A DNA stretch of 64,000 nt from Flavobacterium sp. Leaf82 (GTDB lineage: Bacteria > Bacteroidota > Bacteroidia > Flavobacteriales > Flavobacteriaceae), in the NCBI RefSeq assembly GCF_001422725.1, contig NZ_LMMA01000009.1:1-64000 (forward strand), in the 5' to 3' direction. The translations under genes were made by a program, and so were the position numbers. The notes beneath the pieces are model-generated. The model was not told the DNA's origin. It ran no database searches and saw only the letters and a list, made by a program, of their open reading frames with translations. Below are positions 8,657 through 15,782 of this stretch, in pieces. Positions within the stretch are counted from its first letter, which is position 1. Every line of letters begins with the position of its first letter.

Positions 8657-9616
8657 ATGAAAAAAATAATAGTAATATTTGTTCTTTTGGCTGGATTTTC
8701 GGCCTTTAGTTTTACGGTAAAAGACAGTATTTCGGCATTTACTTTCCAGCGTTTGGCAATGATGGAAGATTTTGACTGTGACGCTTGCGGATGTTCTGCA
8801 AGTGGCGGAAGCATGGGTTTTGGTTCGATGCTGAACAATAATTTTGTAGGCTTGAGATATATGAAACAAAGTTATACGAGCCGCGATGGAATCTTTGCCA
8901 ATTCGCCGTGGATTGATGAAAACTTTAATACCATTCAGGCTTGGGCAAGAATTCCGGTTACAGAAAAAATCCAGATTTCGGCTTTGGTTCCCTATCATTT
9001 TAACGAAAGGAAATTAACAGCCGGCACAGAAAATATTTCCGGTTTAGGAGATATTACGGTGATGGCTTTGTATACTGTTTTTGAAACAAAAAGGGACAGT
9101 ACATTTTTTACTCATAAAATAAATTTAGGAGGTGGTGTAAAACTTCCTACGGGAAAATTTACAGAAGCCAATAATCTAGGAAGTGTCAACCAGAGTTTTC
9201 AATTAGGAACGGGAAGTTGGGATTTTCCAATAATTTCTGAATATGTGGTTAAACACAAAAATTTAGGTTTAAATACAACGCTGAATTATATCTTTAAAAC
9301 GGAAAATAGTAAAAATTATCAATACGGCGATCAGTTTAATTATGCCGGAACATTCTTTTATTTGTTCGATTTAAAATCAGTTCAGATTGTTCCGCAAGCT
9401 GGTTTGGCGGGAGAACTTTATCAAACCAATAAGCAATATGGTTTGGATTTGCCTAATACGGCAGGTGATATTTTGTTTGGTAAATTTGGTATTGAAGCCG
9501 GAAAAGATAAATTTTCTGTTGGTATTAATGCCATGTTACCTATCAATCAGAACTTGTCAAGCGGTAATATGGAGGCTAATTACAGATGGAGCGTAAACCT
9601 GAATTATACTTTATAA
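8657..9616 (+). CDS. Outer-membrane beta-barrel protein of the copper locus, with a Cys cluster
   Basis: A 319-residue exported protein. After an N-terminal hydrophobic segment (about 1-20) it carries DCDACGCSASGG with Cys41, Cys44 and Cys46, then alternating amphipathic strands with glycine turns (NISGLGDITVMALY, INLGGGVKLPTGKF, FGIEAGKDKFSVGINAMLP) and ends ...RWSVNLNYTL, an outer-membrane barrel C-terminus ending in Leu. The strand pattern resembles the phenol-degradation/MetA-type outer-membrane transporter superfamily. Being third after the MbnP- and MbnH-type genes, it could pass copper or a copper complex across the outer membrane. That role is inferred from context only. Confidence 0.7.
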   Translation: MKKIIVIFVLLAGFSAFSFTVKDSISAFTFQRLAMMEDFDCDACGCSASGGSMGFGSMLNNNFVGLRYMKQSYTSRDGIFANSPWIDENFNTIQAWARIPVTEKIQISALVPYHFNERKLTAGTENISGLGDITVMALYTVFETKRDSTFFTHKINLGGGVKLPTGKFTEANNLGSVNQSFQLGTGSWDFPIISEYVVKHKNLGLNTTLNYIFKTENSKNYQYGDQFNYAGTFFYLFDLKSVQIVPQAGLAGELYQTNKQYGLDLPNTAGDILFGKFGIEAGKDKFSVGINAMLPINQNLSSGNMEANYRWSVNLNYTL

Positions 9617-9657
9617 TCCTGAAATCAGTTACAAACAAAGTTTCGAAATATTATAAG

Positions 9658-9690
9658 ATCCCTAATTGCAAAAGTAATTAGGGATTTTTT
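9658..9690 (+). terminator. Intrinsic terminator after the barrel gene
   Basis: ATCCCTAATT (9658-9667) pairs perfectly with AATTAGGGAT (9676-9685) over an 8-nt loop and is followed by a T-tract. It closes the copper locus. Confidence 0.88.
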
Positions 9691-9697
9691 ATATTTG
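9690..9697 (+). promoter_or_regulatory. Possible -7 box (TATATTTG) overlapping a candidate TTG start
   Basis: TATATTTG overlaps the last T of the terminator tract. A TTG lies 21 nt upstream (9666-9668). If the promoter is real, the TTG at 9695 cannot be translated, and the next in-frame start (TTG 9725, MKKNLWLSL) would be the true one. Confidence 0.4.
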
Positions 9698-10360
9698 AAC
9701 AACCTAAACACGCTCAATCAAAAATTGAAAAAGAATCTTTGGCTTTCTTTACAAATTATATGGATCATTTGTTTTAGTTATTTTTTCATTTTAATGATCA
9801 AAATAACGGGACAATATATTCCGCTAAAAAGTGATGTCGCATTTCTTCAGATAAAACAAACTGAGATTAGTCAGATTCCTTTTTATTATCCCATATTTTA
9901 TGCTCATGTTTTTTCGGCTATTTTTGTTTTGCTTGCCGGATTTTTTCAGTTCAGTTCCGTGCTTTTAAAAAGGTTTCCGGCAACACATAGAAACATTGGG
10001 AAATTTTATGTTTTTGTGGTTCTTTTTTTAAGTGCTCCTTCGGGTTTGTTTATTGGTCTTTTTGCAAACGGCGGACTTTACTCTAAAATCTCTTTTGTTA
10101 GTTTGTCTATTCTGTGGTTTTATTTCACGCTCAAAGGTTTTACGGCTATCAAAAACAAAAATATTGCGCAACATAAAGCCTTTATGCTGCGAAGTTTTGC
10201 CTTAACATTTTCTGCTATTACGCTACGTTTCTGGAAGGTTATTCTTGTATATTTGTTTCATCCCGCACCTATGGATGTCTATCAGATAATTGCATGGCTA
10301 GGCTGGATTCCTAATTTATTAATCGTTGAATATTATCTATATAACCAATTAAAAAAATGA
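9695..10360 (+). CDS. DUF2306-type membrane protein
   Basis: A multi-pass membrane protein of about 221 residues. Hydrophobic segments run at roughly 17-37, 68-90, 100-125, 130-150, 163-185 and 195-215. His residues sit at segment edges (FYAHVFSAIFVLLAGFFQF, THRNIGKFYV, IAQHKAFMLRSFALT), the pattern of the DUF2306 family, which is suspected of binding heme. The function is not established. Start is uncertain: TTG 9695 is given, but a promoter box overlaps it, and TTG 9725 would give a natural MKKNLWLSL N-terminus. The stop overlaps the next ATG by four bases, so it is co-translated with the YARHG lipoprotein. Confidence 0.78.
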   Translation: MNNLNTLNQKLKKNLWLSLQIIWIICFSYFFILMIKITGQYIPLKSDVAFLQIKQTEISQIPFYYPIFYAHVFSAIFVLLAGFFQFSSVLLKRFPATHRNIGKFYVFVVLFLSAPSGLFIGLFANGGLYSKISFVSLSILWFYFTLKGFTAIKNKNIAQHKAFMLRSFALTFSAITLRFWKVILVYLFHPAPMDVYQIIAWLGWIPNLLIVEYYLYNQLKK

Positions 10361-11247
10361 AAAAACTTTTTTGTTTACTGTTATCCATATTCCTTTTTTC
10401 TTGTAATTCTAAAGAGAAAAAAACCGTAAAAGACAGCTCTGAAAATCTGGTTAAAGAAATTAGAACTGATTTGTATGGCTCATATGTAGGCAGTTTTACT
10501 GTTTTAGAACGTGATACAACCAGACCGGAAAAAGAAAATTACATCAACAAAATAAACATTGTCATCAAGAAAATTACAGGTACAAAGGTTACCGGACAAA
10601 GTGTTGTTGCCGGAAACAGCAGACCACTTAGCGGAGAAATGACTGTAGATGGTAATACGATTCATTTTGTACTGAAAGAACCTGGTGACGATAAAAACGA
10701 TGGGGTTTTTGATTTCGAAATAAAAAATCACAGCCTTTTAGTTGGAACCTGGACTGCCAATAATTCTAAAAAAGAAGTTACGAAAAGGAAGTTCGAACTT
10801 ACTAAAAAAGAGTTTAAATACGACCAAAATGCAATGCTTCCTGAAGAAGGAATGTATGTTGATTATGTTAATCCAAAAGAGGAACAAGTAACCGAAGAAA
10901 GTGAAGATCCGGAAATTAAAGAGAATGAAACCTACATGGAAACTGTATACAGAGAGGCATCAGAAAGTATTTTTAAGATCAATTCTTCTACACAAAAATT
11001 AAAAGAATCTGATGTAAAAAATCTAAAGAAAATTGATTTGGAGATTCTTAGAAATACCATTTTTGCCAGACATGGGCTTACTTTTAAAACAAAAACAGTT
11101 CGTCAGTTTTTTGATGATGTCGAATGGTACATTCCTGTTTCTGAGAATGTGAATAGTGAATTAACATCACTGGAAAAAGAAAATATCGTTTTATTGAAAC
11201 GTTTTGAAAAATATGCCGAAGATAACTATGACTCTTTTGGTAGATAA
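10357..11247 (+). CDS. YARHG-domain lipoprotein
   Basis: A 296-residue lipoprotein, MKKLFCLLLSIFLFSC with lipobox Cys16. The middle (about 40-150) looks like a beta-rich module with repeated VTGQSVVAGN/GEMTVDGN strands. The C-terminal part (about 205-290) has LEILRNTIFARHGLTFKTKTVRQFF, the NxIFARHG core that names the YARHG domain, followed by WYIPV. YARHG domains are extracellular and of unknown function, and may bind cell-wall material. The gene starts within the stop codon of the DUF2306 gene (ATGA overlap), so the two form an operon. Confidence 0.82.
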   Translation: MKKLFCLLLSIFLFSCNSKEKKTVKDSSENLVKEIRTDLYGSYVGSFTVLERDTTRPEKENYINKINIVIKKITGTKVTGQSVVAGNSRPLSGEMTVDGNTIHFVLKEPGDDKNDGVFDFEIKNHSLLVGTWTANNSKKEVTKRKFELTKKEFKYDQNAMLPEEGMYVDYVNPKEEQVTEESEDPEIKENETYMETVYREASESIFKINSSTQKLKESDVKNLKKIDLEILRNTIFARHGLTFKTKTVRQFFDDVEWYIPVSENVNSELTSLEKENIVLLKRFEKYAEDNYDSFGR

Positions 11248-11277
11248 TTTTGCTTTAAGTCCTTTAAAGTCTTTTTT

Positions 11278-11343
11278 TGTCAAATCGAGCGGAGTCGAGA
11301 TTCTTTTAAATAATAAGAGGTTTCGACTCCGCTCAACCTGACA
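11278..11343. repeat. Inverted repeat TCGAGCGGAGTCGA between convergent genes
   Basis: TGTCAAATCGAGCGGAGTCGA at the left and TTTCGACTCCGCTCAACCTGACA at the right form a long stem with an AT loop. It lies between the ends of the YARHG gene and the minus-strand trmH-like gene and may stop transcription from both sides. Its outer TGTCA/TGACA ends resemble the GTCATTTCGAC and GTCATTGCGAGG families. Confidence 0.65.
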
Positions 11344-11348
11344 TAATT

Positions 11349-12011
11349 TTATTTATGATTTTCTTCGTAATATCTGGCTTCGATTCGTTTGATGTCTTTA
11401 ATTGAATTTTTAGCCCAAGCTAAACGTTTTTCAAGGATTTCTTCTTCGGATAAATGCCAGTCGATATCTGAATTTTGTAATCTGTTGGTTAGGTTTTGAA
11501 TAATGATCGCTGCCGAAACGGAAATATTCAAACTCTCTGTAAAACCAACCATTGGAATTTTAAGAAAACCATCGGCTTTTTCCAGAATTTCTTCTGATAA
11601 TCCGTCCCTTTCTGTTCCAAAAAACAAGGCGCTTGGTTTTGAAATATCAAAATCTTCGAGCAAACAATCATTTTCATGAGGCGTTGTGGCAATAATTTGA
11701 TATCCCTGATTTTTTAGGGTTGAAATACAATTTGTTACTGAATCAAACTGATTGATGTCTACCCATTTTTGGGCTCCCATCGCAATTTCTTTATCGATTT
11801 TTTTTCCGTAGCGTTGCTCGATAACATTCAATTCCTGAATTCCAAAAACTTCGCAACTACGCATAACAGCACTTGTATTATGCATTTGAAAAACATCTTC
11901 TACAACAATTGTAAAATGTTTAGTTCTGTTTCCCAGAACTTTTAAGAATTTTTCTTTGCGATTGTCTGTCAATATATTTTCGAGGAAAGCGAGGTAATCT
12001 AAATCAATCAT
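11349..12011 (-). CDS. TrmH-family tRNA/rRNA 2'-O-ribose methyltransferase
   Basis: A SPOUT-fold SAM-dependent 2'-O-methyltransferase of 220 residues. SpoU motif 1 appears as VVEDVFQMHNTSAVMRSCEVFG (about 36-57, with the NxxAxxR catalytic Asn/Arg), motif 2 as SALFFGTERDGLS (about 130-142) and motif 3 as IPMVGFTESLNISVSAAI (about 153-170), which forms the trefoil knot. The length and missing N-terminal extension favour tRNA (Gm18) methyltransferase TrmH over the rRNA enzyme RlmB, but the target base cannot be proven from sequence. A -7 box (TATTTTTG on the minus strand, 12029-12036) precedes the ATG at 12011. Confidence 0.9.
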   Translation of the reverse strand: MIDLDYLAFLENILTDNRKEKFLKVLGNRTKHFTIVVEDVFQMHNTSAVMRSCEVFGIQELNVIEQRYGKKIDKEIAMGAQKWVDINQFDSVTNCISTLKNQGYQIIATTPHENDCLLEDFDISKPSALFFGTERDGLSEEILEKADGFLKIPMVGFTESLNISVSAAIIIQNLTNRLQNSDIDWHLSEEEILEKRLAWAKNSIKDIKRIEARYYEENHK

Positions 12012-12028
12012 TTTATTTCTGTTTGCCG

Positions 12029-12036
12029 CAAAAATA
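12029..12036 (-). promoter_or_regulatory. Putative -7 box for trmH-like gene
   Basis: CAAAAATA on the + strand reads TATTTTTG on the minus strand and lies 17 nt upstream of the ATG. No clear -33 TTG was found. Confidence 0.5.
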
Positions 12037-12072
12037 CATTTTAAAAGAAGTATGTGTATTGCTTTATTTTAA

Positions 12073-12450
12073 TTATTTATGAAAAATTCCTTCTAACGCA
12101 TCTTCAAAAATACTTTCGCCCAAGCTTTTCTTTTTGCTCAAAGTGGGATGTGAGTCCAAATCTAAATTGCTCATTTCTCTTTTAAGCAATAAAGTGGTGT
12201 GCTTAAAAGAATAGTATTTTTGTGTCTGGATTTTATAAGGATTAAAACCCGGTTTAGGGTTGTAAATAGAAAACTGAACAGGAAAATTCAGGTACTTTTT
12301 ATAATCAACCAGATAATTATCTTTCTTTGAAAATTGATAACTTGTTATAGTATTATTGTTTCCAAATGATACTATTTTTTCATTGGTTTTTGTTTGAGCA
12401 AGTAAAACAGTATTTACTAAAAAGACTAATACTAAAAACATTTTTTTCAT
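12073..12450 (-). CDS. Small exported tyrosine-rich protein, end of sulfation cassette
   Basis: I do not recognise a family. The 125-residue product has a clear signal peptide (MKKMFLVLVFLVNTVLLAQT, cleavage near residue 19). The mature region holds eight Tyr within residues 38-80 (38, 46, 50, 53, 63, 72, 79, 80), some beside Asp (VDYKKY), and an Asn run GNNN at 30-33. The C-terminal third is acidic and ends FEDALEGIFHK. It starts only 24 bp after the sulfotransferase stop with no terminator between, so it is probably the last gene of that transcript. It could be a substrate for Tyr sulfation or Asn/Asp hydroxylation. That is inference. Confidence 0.7.
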   Translation of the reverse strand: MKKMFLVLVFLVNTVLLAQTKTNEKIVSFGNNNTITSYQFSKKDNYLVDYKKYLNFPVQFSIYNPKPGFNPYKIQTQKYYSFKHTTLLLKREMSNLDLDSHPTLSKKKSLGESIFEDALEGIFHK

Positions 12451-12474
12451 AGGATAAAAATAAGAAAAATCATC

Positions 12475-13434
12475 TTACACCTGAACTAAATTATTATTCA
12501 GTTTTAAGTGCAAAATATCAAGTCTTTCAAAATCAATTTGCAAAGGCTCTTCTTTGAATGAATCACCAAAAAAAGCAGCCGTTTCGTTTTTAGAATGCTT
12601 TTTTAAGCGGTCGTACATTTTTTCCAGTTCATCGGTAGAATAATCAACATTAATATGGGATGTAAATTTTTCTACAACCGCTTTCATTCCATTGTTATAA
12701 TTAAGGATTATTACATTTTGATTCTTTTCATAAAAATCAAGAAATCCCTCAAAATATTTTTCAAGAACTAATGCGCCATATTGCTGATAGCTTCTTTCGT
12801 TGATTTCTTTATTAGAAATTCCGAAAATATCTGAGGGTAATAAATTTGGTACCATGTGCATTCCCATCAATTTTTGATGCGATTTTAAAACTTCTTCAGG
12901 ATTTCGATAGAGCAAAGCAAACGGAATTTCAGGAAAAAGCGATCTTAAATAATCTGCCTTAAAAATGTGCCATGCATCGAGTTTTATAATTAAATTCTTT
13001 TGTTCAGAGAATCTTTTCTGACCTAATAATTTTATAACAGATTTGATTAGTATGCTTTTTTTATCTAATGCAAAAAGATCGCTTCTTAGTATCTGATCTA
13101 TAATTGGTGCTTCAGAAATCATTATATTTTCTGAAGAAGTTGCTAAAGATTGGCTCAACATTGTAGAACCACATCTTGATACATGAAAAACCAGTGCTTT
13201 TAGCTCAACCGAAATCAAGTCTTTCGACCAATCTATAAGATTATCTACGGTACTTATTACCTTAAATGGTTTTGAATTATAATCATGGCTTTTGCATTTC
13301 GCAATCGTTTCGTCAAAAAATGGTTCAGCATATTTTATATCCCCTAAATAAATCCACTCAAAATAAAGCGCATTGTCTTTTTTGATTAAATTAACGGGAA
13401 TCCAGTTGAAAAGCGGGTGATTTATGTTTTCCAT
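12475..13434 (-). CDS. PAPS-dependent sulfotransferase family protein
   Basis: A 319-residue P-loop sulfotransferase. The 5'-phosphosulfate-binding loop is FHVSRCGSTMLSQSLA (SRCGST at 86-91) and the 3'-phosphate-binding segment is ALLYRNPEEVLKSHQKLMGMHM (about 173-194, Arg177 and Ser185). The central SILIKS/IIKLDAWHIF strands fit the fold. It transfers sulfate from PAPS to an acceptor I cannot determine (tyrosine, sugar or lipid). It lies 6 bp after the beta-hydroxylase gene and downstream of APS kinase, which makes PAPS, so donor synthesis and use are co-expressed. No signal peptide, so it is cytoplasmic. Confidence 0.82.
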   Translation of the reverse strand: MENINHPLFNWIPVNLIKKDNALYFEWIYLGDIKYAEPFFDETIAKCKSHDYNSKPFKVISTVDNLIDWSKDLISVELKALVFHVSRCGSTMLSQSLATSSENIMISEAPIIDQILRSDLFALDKKSILIKSVIKLLGQKRFSEQKNLIIKLDAWHIFKADYLRSLFPEIPFALLYRNPEEVLKSHQKLMGMHMVPNLLPSDIFGISNKEINERSYQQYGALVLEKYFEGFLDFYEKNQNVIILNYNNGMKAVVEKFTSHINVDYSTDELEKMYDRLKKHSKNETAAFFGDSFKEEPLQIDFERLDILHLKLNNNLVQV

Positions 13435-13440
13435 TTCTCT

Positions 13441-14124
13441 TTATTTTGCTTGTAAATCTGCAATAATTTTGGCAGTCGCTTCTGATGGATTTCGGGAAAG
13501 CTCAGCTATTATTTGTTGTTTCATTTCGTCTGAATATTGATTTTGATTTTGCATTTTATTTATCGCAAATCCCATTGAAGCAAACAACTCATCTGACCAG
13601 TTATTTCGTATACAATCCAGTGTGAGATGAATTCTTGGTTTATAACTTCTGTTTTCTACACTATGCGGAAGCTGAAAATTAGCGTACCAACACTCTCCCA
13701 TTTTCATGGGAACCAATTTTTTATCTACATAAAATAACACGTCCGGATTTGTTATTATCGGAATATGAATTCTAAAAAAACCATCTTCATAAGACGTATC
13801 ATTATCTGTATGTTCCTTGATTTCGCTTTGAGGATCTAATCTAAGCAATCTCACAGCTTCTTTATCACATTGAAACCAATCCATTATTTCTTTAAAATAA
13901 TGACAGCGATCCAGCAAGCTTGTATTTATATATTCTTTATTTGCAAAAGACATAATATCATTTTCCAAACCAGATTGTGACCTTAACGAAATACTGGTCC
14001 AATTTCCCTGATACCTATTTGTATTAAAATGTGGTGTCCATAAATCATTTTCGCATATGACAAGATCTTTTTGCAGTTTGTCTATTAAAAAAGAAACGGG
14101 AAGTTTACATGAAGATGGATTCAT
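13441..14124 (-). CDS. Aspartyl/asparaginyl beta-hydroxylase-like 2-oxoglutarate dioxygenase
   Basis: A 227-residue cupin-fold oxygenase. The HTDNDTS segment (His105, Asp107) and LPHSVENRSYKPRIHLTLDC (His154, Arg164) match the iron and 2-oxoglutarate ligands of the Asp/Asn beta-hydroxylase family. LLRLDPQSEIKEHTD and FFRIHIPIITNPDVLFYVD are typical surrounding strands. Family members hydroxylate peptides, free amino acids or natural-product intermediates, and the substrate here is unknown. The C-terminal tail (about 185-227) is an extra helical region. Spacing to APS kinase is 21 bp and to the sulfotransferase 6 bp, so it is part of one operon. Confidence 0.82.
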   Translation of the reverse strand: MNPSSCKLPVSFLIDKLQKDLVICENDLWTPHFNTNRYQGNWTSISLRSQSGLENDIMSFANKEYINTSLLDRCHYFKEIMDWFQCDKEAVRLLRLDPQSEIKEHTDNDTSYEDGFFRIHIPIITNPDVLFYVDKKLVPMKMGECWYANFQLPHSVENRSYKPRIHLTLDCIRNNWSDELFASMGFAINKMQNQNQYSDEMKQQIIAELSRNPSEATAKIIADLQAK

Positions 14125-14145
14125 ATGCAGTTAAGTATTAATGAT

Positions 14146-14676
14146 TTAAAAATAAGACAAATTGTTAATGATAAAATCGTAGAGTTTAGTGGTCGAAAAA
14201 ACTTCAGTTTCCAAATCAGTTTTTAAAACTAAATCTGCATTTGCAGGAATCTCAAAAACATCGCTTATTCCGGTAAAATTATTAATTTTATTACAATCAC
14301 TATCAGGCAGCAAAGCCTTTTTATACAAACCTTTAGGATCTCTTTTTATGAGATTGTTTACGGAGCAGTCTAAATATACAGTTCGCACAAAATTGTATGT
14401 TCTCAGTTCATTACGCAGATTCTCATACGGATTAATGACAGACATTAGTACGATTTTATTTTCCTCGACAAAATTTTGACCTACCGTAAACAAACGTCTG
14501 ATATTTTCGCATCTGTCTTCTTTTGAAAATCCTAAATCGCTGCAAATGGTTTTTCGATAAACATCTCCATCAACTATTTCGACTTTATAACTGTTATCCA
14601 GTAACAAGTGGCGCACATTATGGGCTAATGTCGTTTTACCTGATCCCGATAATCCTGTAAACTGTATTAAAATCAT
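14146..14676 (-). CDS. cysC: Adenylyl-sulfate (APS) kinase
   Basis: Phosphorylates adenosine 5'-phosphosulfate to PAPS, the universal sulfate donor. P-loop GLSGSGKTT lies at residues 8-16 of the ATG-started protein. IVDGDVYRKTICSDLGFSKEDRCENIRRL is the APS-binding region, and RDPKGLYKKA followed by FTGISDVFEIPANADL is the conserved C-terminal part. At 176 residues it is a short but complete APS kinase. The frame opens at GTG 14685; ATG 14676 is preferred because MILIQFTGLSG starts directly at the first strand. No sulfate adenylyltransferase (CysDN) is nearby. It heads a four-gene minus-strand operon. Confidence 0.9.
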   Translation of the reverse strand: MILIQFTGLSGSGKTTLAHNVRHLLLDNSYKVEIVDGDVYRKTICSDLGFSKEDRCENIRRLFTVGQNFVEENKIVLMSVINPYENLRNELRTYNFVRTVYLDCSVNNLIKRDPKGLYKKALLPDSDCNKINNFTGISDVFEIPANADLVLKTDLETEVFSTTKLYDFIINNLSYF

Positions 14677-14899
14677 TGAAATCACGTTTGTTTTTGTACT
14701 TCATTAAAATTAAATAATTTACAACATTCCGGCAATAAGTATAAATACGCTTTTATTGTCTGCAAAAAATCAAAAGTCAAAATGTCCTTTAGCTACATAA
14801 TATTGGGAATTCTTATTTCTATCAACATTTATTAGCTAACGGAACAAAGTGTAGGCTTTGATTTTTTTATTCCTTATTTTTAACTTTTAATTGAATAAG

Positions 14900-15613
14900 A
14901 TGAAAAAGAAATTGGTTGTTTTAACCGGAGCAGGAATTAGTGCCGAAAGTGGTATTAAAACTTTTAGGGACAGTGATGGTTTATGGGAAGGTCATGATGT
15001 AATGGAAGTTGCAACTCCTGAAGGCTGGCATAAAAACCAGGAATTGGTATTGGACTTTTACAATAAAAGACGCCAGCAGCTTAAGGAAGTAAAACCGAAT
15101 TTAGGACATTATATTTTAGCCGAGTTACAACAGAATTTTGTTGTACATATAATTACTCAAAATGTAGATGATTTGCATGAACGCGCCGGAAGTACAAAAG
15201 TCCTGCATTTGCACGGAGAATTATTGAAAGTAAGAAGCACTAAAAATCGTGATTTAATTTTTGACTGGAAAGATGATTTATACACTGGTGACCTGGATGA
15301 AAACGGACATCAATTGCGCCCGCATATTGTTTGGTTTGGCGAAGATGTTCCGGCTCTTGAAGAAGCCATACAAATTACTGAAACTGCTGATTATTTTGCA
15401 GTAATCGGGACTTCTCTGCAAGTATATCCTGCAGCAGGTTTAATTTCATACACGTATAGTATTACTCCGGTTTTTTATATTGATCCAAAGCCAATTTCGA
15501 TTCCTAATATTCAGAATAAAGTCGAAGTAATTGCTAAAATTGCGTCTGAAGGTGTAGCAGAATTAAGAGAAAGATTATTTGAAATAGAAAAGATTTCAAG
15601 TAAAACTTCATAA
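14900..15613 (+). CDS. NAD-dependent protein deacylase, Sir2 family class III
   Basis: Removes acyl groups from lysine using NAD. Visible motifs are VVLTGAGISAESGIKTFR, TQNVDDLHERAG and the catalytic HLHGE. FYNKRRQQL supplies the Tyr/Arg pair that marks class III enzymes (desuccinylase/demalonylase, CobB/SIRT5 type). Oddly, the protein contains no cysteine at all, so the four-Cys structural zinc site is missing. The region after HLHGELLKVRS is a short loop instead. The frame begins at TTG 14891, but ATG 14900 gives the typical MKKKLVVLTGAGIS start (237 residues). It is monocistronic and divergent from the sulfation operon. Confidence 0.92.
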   Translation: MKKKLVVLTGAGISAESGIKTFRDSDGLWEGHDVMEVATPEGWHKNQELVLDFYNKRRQQLKEVKPNLGHYILAELQQNFVVHIITQNVDDLHERAGSTKVLHLHGELLKVRSTKNRDLIFDWKDDLYTGDLDENGHQLRPHIVWFGEDVPALEEAIQITETADYFAVIGTSLQVYPAAGLISYTYSITPVFYIDPKPISIPNIQNKVEVIAKIASEGVAELRERLFEIEKISSKTS

Positions 15614-15750
15614 AGATTATCATAAAAATGAATTTCATGCTTTTGGTTTTTATTTTAGGATTTGGGGTGAAATTTCAAAAACAACAATTTAATTTCTTAG
15701 CTTCTACTATAATAACTCTTCGGTAATTTTCAGAAGTTTTAACAATAGCT

Positions 15751-15758
15751 TATATTTG
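15751..15758 (+). promoter_or_regulatory. Putative -7 box (TATATTTG) for purB
   Basis: TATATTTG lies 24 nt upstream of the ATG at 15783. It also overlaps the upstream extension of the open frame, which argues that this extension is not translated. Confidence 0.55.
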
Positions 15759-15782
15759 CACCTTTCGAAAAACAACATAACA

